Shown: positions 7,177 to 12,852 of the stretch, piece after piece
Layout of the letters: each line of letters begins with the position of its first letter
Position numbering within the stretch: the stretch's first letter is position 1
Source of the DNA: Candidatus Hodarchaeota archaeon
GTDB lineage: Archaea > Asgardarchaeota > Heimdallarchaeia > Hodarchaeales > Hodarchaeaceae
Reading direction: 5' to 3'
Assembly (NCBI GenBank): GCA_016840305.1
Contig: JAEOSP010000069.1
Location: 1-13,973 of the forward strand
Length of the DNA: 13,973 nucleotides
Notes under the pieces: model-generated
The model's database searches: none
Told to the model about the DNA's origin: nothing
The model's input: only the letters and a program-made list of their open reading frames with translations
Program-made: the position numbers and the translations under genes

Positions 7177-7578
7177 ATGTTTAGAAAAAAGTTACGTGAA
7201 ATGCTTCATTTAATGGGTGTCGTGGACATCGATGATGACGTTCTTGATAGTCTTCAAAAACAACTATTCCAATTTCTTGAGTTCGATGATTCTCTCGCTG
7301 GAGGTATAACTTTCAAAACTGGAAGTGTTTTAACAACCCTTCAAGTGCGTAATTATCAAGAAATTAGAGAGAAAATCGCAGAGAAATATGGCCTTGGAGA
7401 ACAACCTGGAAAAATGAATCTAAAACTATCAATGGCAAGTTTCTGTCTATATTTAACCGAAGAAAGAAAATGCCAAATCACAGATGATAATTGTCAATTT
7501 GAAATCGGTACGAGATGGTGGGAATGTGAAATTGTTCAATCCTCTTGCCATAATGAATCCGAAAAAGAATGGAAATAG
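7177..7578 (+). CDS. Small cysteine-containing protein, unknown
   Basis: A 133-residue soluble protein I do not recognise. The N-terminal half is helical and acidic (VVDIDDDVLDSLQKQLFQFLEF); the middle has a Gly-rich turn (AGGITFKTGS) and a strand-helix unit. The C-terminal third holds five cysteines at 90, 99, 106, 117 and 124 with aromatic residues (GTRWWECE) between them and H125. The spacing is too loose for a classical zinc ribbon, but metal binding or disulphides are possible. The start ATG has GGTG eight bases upstream and a perfect TATA box at 7114-7121, so it is a real transcription unit of its own. It ends four bases before the stop of the convergent GTPase gene. No function is assigned; the cysteine pattern is the only lead. 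Confidence 0.65.
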   Translation: MFRKKLREMLHLMGVVDIDDDVLDSLQKQLFQFLEFDDSLAGGITFKTGSVLTTLQVRNYQEIREKIAEKYGLGEQPGKMNLKLSMASFCLYLTEERKCQITDDNCQFEIGTRWWECEIVQSSCHNESEKEWK

Positions 7579-7582
7579 CTTA

Positions 7583-8122
7583 CTAGTCTTCCTCATTATC
7601 CATTAACTGGACAATCATTTGTAATAACTGTGAAATGCCTTCATTTTTGAGGAGGAAGGTCGGATGAATGACGAAATTCTTTTCTTTAATCCAGCTCGCA
7701 AAATCTTTCCAAGTTTTCAACTTTCCTTCCTTGTTAGTGATTCCAACAAACATTGACTTTGTTGAAGAAAATAAATTTGTATTTGCATCGTAAAGATATC
7801 GTATATACGTCTGAGACTCTTTATCATTGAAATCAAATACAAAGATAACTAAAGCTGTATTTCGAAGAAAAAGATCAAATTTCTCTTCAAAATGAGATGA
7901 TAAATCCCAAAATTGAAGATAATTAACTTTATTCTTATAATCTAGCTCTAAATTATAATATTCAATCCCTGATGAATCGTGTTTAGAAGTTGAAGTTGAT
8001 CCCAGAAGTCTCTGTACGAGTAGGGATTTTCCAACTCGTTGTTTCCCGAGAAATACAATTTTATGGTATACCTGAAAAGAGGAACTAGGGGAAGTACCTT
8101 GCATATCATTCACGAATGTCAC
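7583..8122 (-). CDS. Ras/Rab-like small GTPase with degenerate G-motifs
   Basis: A 179-residue P-loop protein of Ras/Rab/Roc size and order. G1 is intact: GKQRVGKS at 26-33 after KIVFL. Switch I has Ser rather than Thr (SSGIEYYNLEL, 50-60). G3 is WDLSS (72-76) instead of WDTAG, so the catalytic-loop Gly is lost and no Gln follows. The usual beta4 LVIFVFDFND (91-100) is present. G4 is TNKEG (129-133) instead of NKxD, removing the guanine-specifying Asp. G5 SAK is replaced by LLK. There is a 20-residue N-terminal extension and no C-terminal Cys for lipidation. The family is recognisable, but GTP hydrolysis and guanine specificity are doubtful. The GTG start overlaps the stop of the upstream Zn-finger gene (GTGA), indicating translational coupling. 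Ras-like GTPases of this kind are typical of Asgard archaea. Confidence 0.85.
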   Translation of the reverse strand: MTFVNDMQGTSPSSSFQVYHKIVFLGKQRVGKSLLVQRLLGSTSTSKHDSSGIEYYNLELDYKNKVNYLQFWDLSSHFEEKFDLFLRNTALVIFVFDFNDKESQTYIRYLYDANTNLFSSTKSMFVGITNKEGKLKTWKDFASWIKEKNFVIHPTFLLKNEGISQLLQMIVQLMDNEED

Positions 8123-9093
8123 ATAATTGATTTAAAACCTATCTCAAATTTCTCAGTTTCTTTCTCTTCAATCCAAAGCTTAAATGGAATTGTACGTGTT
8201 TTTTCACCTTCACGTACAACAATCCCTTTGTACTTCTTAAGTACCTGCTTTGCTACCCATGAAAAACCATGAGCTACCATATATATACTGGATATACCTT
8301 TAAACTCTTCTAAATTCTGATTTAGAACAGGAGTAATTATTTTACTGACATCATCGGCATCTACAGTTCCTTGAACACAAAATATCCACACCATCATACC
8401 TTGATGATCATAAGCTATTAAATCAAAAGGTCCTGCTTCTACCATTGCTCCTGATGGCTGTATGAAAACAATTTCTCCTATGTTTCCTGCAAATACCGTA
8501 AATCTTAATGCTAAACCACCTTCAATAGATGGATCACGGCCAATTAGGATATCATGAACAACCTCTACGAATTTAGGTTTTAAACTAGAGAGAATTAACA
8601 ATATTTCTTCTCGTTCTCCAGTTAGCTGGGAGATAATTGTTTCACTGATACCATATTCCCTTGCAAAATTGCTTATGATTTGAGGAGTAAGACCAGAAAT
8701 GTAACACAGCTCATCGATCAGTGAGCGATGATAATAACTGACAGATTTCGTTTCAAAAAGCATTGAAAGCGATTTTAATCTATTATTATCCTTTTCAGGA
8801 GTGATTCTTCTTGGTGAAATGCGCCTACTTCCCGTAGCAAGATCTTTAGTTAGGAACCTAGCTTTTAGCATACTGATTTCATCTAGATTTTTACGAACAA
8901 GTGGTACACCACACTCCACACACGAATGCGACACTTTATTTGTGGTAGAAAAGTGTTGAACGACTCCTACCTCACAAAAAAACGCTTTCCGACATGTTGA
9001 ACAATAATAGGCACTAAATTGATCAGAAATATCTCGACTTGGGCCACCTTCTAGTACACATCGGGAGCATGGACTATCGCAACGTATTCTCAT
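8119..9093 (-). CDS. Zinc-finger protein with degenerate PD-(D/E)XK-like C-terminal domain
   Basis: A 324-residue protein. The N-terminus is cysteine-rich: C5-x3-C9-x2-C12, C31-x2-C34, C40 and C58-x2-C61, with H47 and H56, consistent with two zinc sites. Residues 120-160 form helices resembling a helix-turn-helix (SGLTPQIISNFAREYGISETIISQL). The C-terminal part (about 195-290) has the strand order of restriction-endonuclease-like folds: GPFDLIAYDHQG (221-232), then VWIFCVQG (235-242), then helix and YMVAHGFSWVAKQVLKKY. In an active enzyme the second strand carries ExK; here the same spacing reads C239-V-Q241, so it is predicted inactive. It may bind DNA or proteins. The stop overlaps the GTPase start by four bases, so the two are made together. 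The nuclease-fold assignment is pattern-based and tentative; the Zn-binding N-terminus is firmer. Confidence 0.68.
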   Translation of the reverse strand: MRIRCDSPCSRCVLEGGPSRDISDQFSAYYCSTCRKAFFCEVGVVQHFSTTNKVSHSCVECGVPLVRKNLDEISMLKARFLTKDLATGSRRISPRRITPEKDNNRLKSLSMLFETKSVSYYHRSLIDELCYISGLTPQIISNFAREYGISETIISQLTGEREEILLILSSLKPKFVEVVHDILIGRDPSIEGGLALRFTVFAGNIGEIVFIQPSGAMVEAGPFDLIAYDHQGMMVWIFCVQGTVDADDVSKIITPVLNQNLEEFKGISSIYMVAHGFSWVAKQVLKKYKGIVVREGEKTRTIPFKLWIEEKETEKFEIGFKSIM

Positions 9094-9283
9094 TGTAGTA
9101 TTCTCTTAGTGGTACCTAAAAACCGAGGAGAGGGGATTAAATCGTATTTTTCTCACAACTAGTAAACCGTCCGTTCTCTTGTTTAAAAATATTACGTTTC
9201 ATCACTTTCTTCCAGTAATCTTTACTCCGTAAACTCTATTTAAATTGAAATTATTACACGATTTTAAATTTTAAGCAGGAAGC
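9094..9283. promoter_or_regulatory. Intergenic spacer with TATA-like elements
   Basis: This spacer separates the Zn-finger gene (minus) from the pseudogene (plus). TATTTAAAT at 9237-9245 reads as a good TATA box on both strands: on the minus strand it is a perfect TTTAAATA, but over 140 bases from the ATG; on the plus strand it would place a start near 9267, close to the pseudogene. GTTTAAAAATATT at 9181-9193 is nearer to the minus-strand gene and is the better candidate for it. I see no RNA gene or other ORF. Confidence 0.4.
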
Positions 9284-9769
9284 ATACAAATAGCCACTAG
9301 TGATCAAGTAGGAGATAATAATTGTCCTCAATGTAGAATGATGAAGCAGTATTTAGCACAAACTTGTGAATGGAGCTTCGTAATTCACTTAATGAAGGAA
9401 AAGGATATTCTTCTATAACTTCAAAAATTTTGTAAAGAATACCAAGAGATTGGAGCATGTAGGATTAGTGTTATTGGTACAGTGTCACGTGCAATATTAG
9501 GATTTTATGATAGACATTCAAATTGCGAATACTTTCCAGTAACCCTTAGAAACATTATAACTACTGAGAAATATGGCAAAAAACCAAATTGTTCTTATAT
9601 ATGGAATTTTCGCTAGAAAAGATGGTTTTTATGTTGGGGGACAAATATTACCAGGTTTTAATGTTTCTTTCATTTGCAAGATTCTCTTACAATCTTGATG
9701 CCAAGTGTTGAACCGATAACAGATATAGAAACAAACCTACAACTTTTAAACTTACCAAACCGAGTATAA
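9284..9769 (+). pseudogene. Decayed thioredoxin/glutaredoxin-like gene
   Basis: One frame can be followed for 161 codons to a TAA at 9767-9769, but it is broken. The expected start is ATA (9284-9286); stops occur at 9416-9418 (TAA) and 9614-9616 (TAG); and between about 9606 and 9663 the protein-like sequence (FARKDGFYVGGQILPGF) lies in the +1 frame before returning to the original frame at HLQDSLTILMPSVEP. The first part has NNCPQCRMMKQYL, a CxxC redox motif followed by a helix as in glutaredoxins, and later KFCKEYQEIGACRISVIG and AILGFYD, resembling the cis-Pro strand and glycine loop, but with Ala-Cys in place of the proline. A TATA box lies upstream and ridA downstream on the same strand. 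Several independent lesions make it a remnant rather than one sequencing error. Family is a moderate inference. Confidence 0.6.
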
Positions 9770-9771
9770 AA
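9765..9771 (+). promoter_or_regulatory. TATA box for ridA
   Basis: TATAAAA at 9765-9771 is centred about 32 bases before the ridA ATG, which predicts transcription starting near 9795 and an almost leaderless mRNA. This fits the GGTG at 9795-9798, which is only one base from the ATG and too close to act as a ribosome binding site. A second candidate, TTTTAAAC at 9744-9751, would give a longer leader. Confidence 0.5.
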
Positions 9772-9799
9772 TCAAACGTTAGAGATAAGATTAAGGTGT

Positions 9800-10165
9800 A
9801 TGAAACTGAAGAAACCCATTAACACAGGAAAAGTGGTAGGCCCGTACTCACCAGCCATAATAGCTTCAGGTACAAAGACAATTTTTGTATCTGGACAAAT
9901 TGCATCCGATTTATCTGCGGATATACAAACCCAGACGATTCAAGTTATGAATAAAATTGAAGATATACTCGAAAAAGGGGGAGCCTATTTGAGCGATGTC
10001 GTAAAAACTACAATTTATCTTGCCAAAATTGAAGATTTTAAAATTGTTAATGAGGAGTATGCAAAATTTTTTCCTAGTGACCCCCCAGCAAGAGTAACTC
10101 TGCAAGCAGCAGCTCTTCCGCTAAATGCTAGCTTAATGATAGATGCAATTGCTCTACGAGCTTGA
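9800..10165 (+). CDS. ridA: RidA family reactive imine/enamine deaminase
   Basis: A 121-residue protein of normal family length. Motifs are GPYSPAI (14-20), FVSGQIASD (29-37), and PPARVTLQAAALP (95-107) with the substrate-carboxylate-binding Arg at R98. RidA trimers hydrolyse 2-aminoacrylate and related imines released by PLP enzymes, preventing their damage. The terminal EIEAIA signature appears as MIDAIALRA, with Asp115 in place of the Glu that helps position water; this is conservative, so activity is likely but not certain. The start MKLKKPINTG fits family N-termini. It stands alone on the plus strand with its own TATA box and converges on the flavoprotein gene, 18 bases away. Confidence 0.93.
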   Translation: MKLKKPINTGKVVGPYSPAIIASGTKTIFVSGQIASDLSADIQTQTIQVMNKIEDILEKGGAYLSDVVKTTIYLAKIEDFKIVNEEYAKFFPSDPPARVTLQAAALPLNASLMIDAIALRA

Positions 10166-10183
10166 AAAAATTAGTTACTTCCA

Positions 10184-11527
10184 CTATTTACACTTTCTTC
10201 TTGCCACATTTGCAGCAATGAGGATAGGATCCCAAACTGGGGCGAAAGGGGGAGCATAGGCTAAATCTAGAGCTTGAATATCCTCAATACTCATCTTAGC
10301 TGAAAGAGCTGTAGCCAATGTGTCTATTTTCTTCGCGCCTAATGTAGAAGGAGCCGTAATTTCAGCTCCTAACAATTTGTGACTTTTTGAGTCAAAAACG
10401 AGTAGAACTGACATTTTCTTTGATCCCATATAATGCGCTATTTCATTATTATCAATAATAATTGATTCCGCCTCATAACCAAGTTTTAAGGCTTCTTCCA
10501 ATGATATACCAGTTTTAGCACAATAAAGATCGAAAACTTTGAATATAGAAGTACCTACAACCCCAAAGTATGGATCAACTTTTTTACCCGCGATAACTGA
10601 GCCAGCTAATCTTCCTTGTTTGTTTGCTGCAGGAGCTAAGGGTATGTACACATTTTTATCTAAAATCTGGTGATAAGAAGCATTACAATCACCAGCTGCA
10701 TAAACGTCTGGTATATTTGTTTGCATAAACTCGTTAGTAATTATCGCTCCATTAGGTAGCATTTTTAATCCTTTATTATGGAAAACATCGGTTGCAGGAG
10801 ATACTCCGATGGAAATTTGTAACAGATCGGTAGTATAAGATGAGTCGTCATCAAGATTAATTTTCAGCTGATTTTCTGAAACGTATTCTAGATTTTTCAC
10901 TCTCTTCCCAATAATGACATTTATACCATATTTTGTGAGTTCTTCCCGAATATAGTTTTGAGTTTTTGATCGAAATACAAGACGTGGGCCAATTATAGTT
11001 ATATCATCAATATTCATAGCTTTATAAGCTTCTAGCATTTCTAATCCAATGTAACCTGCGCCTATCACAACTACTGATTTAATGTTATTTTTCGGGTTCT
11101 TTAAAACAGTTTTAAGTCGGGTAGCATGATTAAGGGTATGTACATAGAAAATACGGGTGTGTTCAATATTCAATTCAGGAAAGGATTTCGCATTCCCACC
11201 CGTAGCAATAACTAAAGAATCATAAGTCCGTTTGAACTTGGTTTTACCTTGTATTTCTACTTTCTTCGATGAAAAATCAACATCAGTTAATTCATGGTTA
11301 GTATGAATTGGTATCTTTCTTTTATTTTCCATTTGCTCTTTCGTAAGAGTAATTAGATTGTTAATATCTTGAATTTCATCAGAAACATAGTATGGAATTC
11401 CACAGGCACCATAGGAGATATACTCCCCTTTTTCGTAAACATCAATTTCCCAATCTGGATGGAGCCGACGAATGGCACTAGCAGCGCTCAATCCCGCAGG
11501 ATTGCCTCCTATTATTACTATTTCCAT
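10184..11527 (-). CDS. FAD-dependent NAD(P)H oxidoreductase (CoA-disulfide reductase/NADH oxidase type)
   Basis: A 447-residue flavoprotein of the pyridine nucleotide-disulfide class with a single redox cysteine. Residues 5-16 form the FAD Rossmann motif (IIGGNPAGLSAA); C42 in SYGACGIPYYV is the Cys-thiol/sulfenic acid of this subfamily; the NAD(P) site is VVIGAGYIGLE (153-163); the second FAD motif is VYAAGDC; and the dimerisation domain ends with AYAPPFAPVWDPILIAAN. These features fit CoA-disulfide reductases, NADH oxidases and persulfide reductases, which cannot be told apart here. At the end of the NAD(P) second strand, where an acidic residue normally selects NADH, the sequence is TIIGPRL, so NADPH use is possible. 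ATG 11527 follows the AlaX stop by three bases, with GGTG inside the end of alaX, so the two are coupled. Confidence 0.9.
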   Translation of the reverse strand: MEIVIIGGNPAGLSAASAIRRLHPDWEIDVYEKGEYISYGACGIPYYVSDEIQDINNLITLTKEQMENKRKIPIHTNHELTDVDFSSKKVEIQGKTKFKRTYDSLVIATGGNAKSFPELNIEHTRIFYVHTLNHATRLKTVLKNPKNNIKSVVVIGAGYIGLEMLEAYKAMNIDDITIIGPRLVFRSKTQNYIREELTKYGINVIIGKRVKNLEYVSENQLKINLDDDSSYTTDLLQISIGVSPATDVFHNKGLKMLPNGAIITNEFMQTNIPDVYAAGDCNASYHQILDKNVYIPLAPAANKQGRLAGSVIAGKKVDPYFGVVGTSIFKVFDLYCAKTGISLEEALKLGYEAESIIIDNNEIAHYMGSKKMSVLLVFDSKSHKLLGAEITAPSTLGAKKIDTLATALSAKMSIEDIQALDLAYAPPFAPVWDPILIAANVARRKCK

Positions 11528-11530
11528 GAA

Positions 11531-12253
11531 TTAGTCACCATTCATAGTTTCTAGAGTAAAATATAAACGACGATTATTTTTCCCTTTATTTACTAATTTC
11601 CTGACCGAGATTTTACCAATTTCACTGAGAGATTTAACGTGGCATCCTCCGTCGGGCTGTTTATCAAATCCTTTAATGTCAACTATTCGTATAATTTCGA
11701 TATTTTTGGGTAAACCCATTACTAATTTTATTAGATCAGGATTTTCTTCAACTTCTGTCCTATTTAGATAATATACTTCCACTGGATAATCAGCATTTAT
11801 GATTTCGTTAGATTTCTCAACCTGCTTTTCTATCAGACTTCTATCAAAATCATCTAGATTGAAATCTATTCTTCCTTGATCAATTGAGATTTCATTTCCT
11901 GTGATTTTTGCTTTCAAATTTTTATAAAATGCTCCTGATAACACATGAGCTGCCGTATGGTATCTCATCAAAGTATATCGACGATTCCAATCCAATTTTC
12001 CTTTAATTTTGTCTCCAACTTTTAATCCCACCTTTTCTACCTCATGAGAGATTTTTCCCCCAAATTTTCCAACAAAAATAACTGGAAATTCTTCATTATC
12101 GCGAATCAGGACACCTTGGTCATAAGAAATTCCACCTGATTTTGGATAAAAGGCTGTTTGGCTAAGAACTATAAATTTTCCATCAGTAACAGAAATAACT
12201 TCTGCTTCAAACTGTTGAAGGTACATATCGTTGAGATAAAGAGCTTCTTCCAT
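11531..12253 (-). CDS. alaX: AlaX, trans-editing alanyl-tRNA deacylase
   Basis: A 240-residue free-standing homologue of the AlaRS editing domain, of AlaX-M size: a short N-terminal barrel (AFYPKSGG at 34-41, YDQG) followed by the editing domain. H99 and H103 of RYHTAAHVLSG form the HxxxH zinc motif. The second zinc motif, typically CxGTH, reads PDGGCH (C204, H205), so the cysteine sits next to the histidine and the first position is Asp. The IVDIKGFDKQP stretch before it is typical. AlaX removes Ser (and in some members Gly) from mischarged tRNA-Ala. It follows the YdjM-like gene by 35 bases and precedes the flavoprotein gene by three, forming an operon; no functional connection between the three is evident. 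ATG 12253 has a GGAGTG upstream. Confidence 0.92.
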   Translation of the reverse strand: MEEALYLNDMYLQQFEAEVISVTDGKFIVLSQTAFYPKSGGISYDQGVLIRDNEEFPVIFVGKFGGKISHEVEKVGLKVGDKIKGKLDWNRRYTLMRYHTAAHVLSGAFYKNLKAKITGNEISIDQGRIDFNLDDFDRSLIEKQVEKSNEIINADYPVEVYYLNRTEVEENPDLIKLVMGLPKNIEIIRIVDIKGFDKQPDGGCHVKSLSEIGKISVRKLVNKGKNNRRLYFTLETMNGD

Positions 12254-12288
12254 TTTTCATTACACTCCGTCGATTAAAACTAAAATAC

Positions 12289-12741
12289 TCACATATATTC
12301 CTGACCTGATAATACGAGTAAAACAATACCTAAAATTTTGAATCCTAGATTACCAGAGAGTGAATCCCAATTCATTTTTCCGATCGAAAGATGAAAGATA
12401 CCAAGCCAAACTCCTCCAGAATTAAAAGCATCTATCAAACTGTGGGCAAAAAGTGCTCCAAAGATAGAAACGATCGCTGTTACCATAATTGGAGAGCTCT
12501 GTACAAATGGAATAAAAAAAAGAGGTAATCCATACAATAGATTGTGGGAATGTATACCTCTATGAGGAACGACATGATTGAATGTAATTTTGGCTATCTT
12601 TTGATCGAAATCTGGTAATCGTGAGAAAAAAGTAGCGATAATAAATGTGCCTATAACCCAAAGTATTACCGGAGTTTGGAGAAGAACTAATAGACTGCTT
12701 ACAAAACCTAATCCGAATAAAACATGAGTTAATCCTTTCAT
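12289..12741 (-). CDS. YdjM-like membrane-bound putative metal-dependent hydrolase
   Basis: A 150-residue integral membrane protein with about four hydrophobic helices (roughly 8-21, 25-40, 68-98 in two parts, and 130-146). It has the polar motifs of the YdjM/DUF457 family: H6 in GLTHVLFG, PDFDQ (43-47), HRGIHSH (60-66) and AHSLIDAFNSGG (99-110). The conserved His and Asp residues lie at membrane edges and are thought to bind metal, though the substrate of the family is unknown. The ATG at 12741 lies about where transcription from the TATA-like element at 12766-12773 would begin, so the mRNA may be leaderless. It heads the operon with alaX and the flavoprotein gene. Confidence 0.85.
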   Translation of the reverse strand: MKGLTHVLFGLGFVSSLLVLLQTPVILWVIGTFIIATFFSRLPDFDQKIAKITFNHVVPHRGIHSHNLLYGLPLFFIPFVQSSPIMVTAIVSIFGALFAHSLIDAFNSGGVWLGIFHLSIGKMNWDSLSGNLGFKILGIVLLVLSGQEYM

Positions 12742-12760
12742 TTGCTTTCAAGCAGATTAT

Positions 12761-12779
12761 TATTACTTTATAAGTAATA
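12761..12779. promoter_or_regulatory. Inverted repeat overlapping the TATA-like element of the YdjM-like operon
   Basis: TATTACTT (12761-12768) and AAGTAATA (12772-12779) form perfect 8-base arms around the spacer TAT. The minus-strand TATA-like sequence TTATAAAG (12773-12766) lies inside it, about 25-30 bases before ATG 12741. A protein bound here would block TBP, so it could be an operator. It may also be chance in AT-rich DNA. Confidence 0.4.
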
Positions 12780-12807
12780 TCCTCGTACAACAGAAAAATC
12801 ACAACTT

Positions 12808-12815
12808 TTTAAATA
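12808..12815 (+). promoter_or_regulatory. TATA box for the dna2-like gene
   Basis: A perfect TTTAAATA lies 37 bases before the ATG at 12853. Transcription would start near 12838-12840, giving a leader of about 14 bases with no clear ribosome binding site. This is usual for weakly led archaeal transcripts. Confidence 0.6.
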
Positions 12816-12852
12816 ACAAAAGAAAGAACGTAGATTCAATTGTGTGAACTTA

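Noticed and set aside
9416..9418. Recoded stop giving a selenoprotein in the CPQC gene.
   Set aside because: The codon is TAA, not TGA, and other lesions are present, so decay is the simpler reading.
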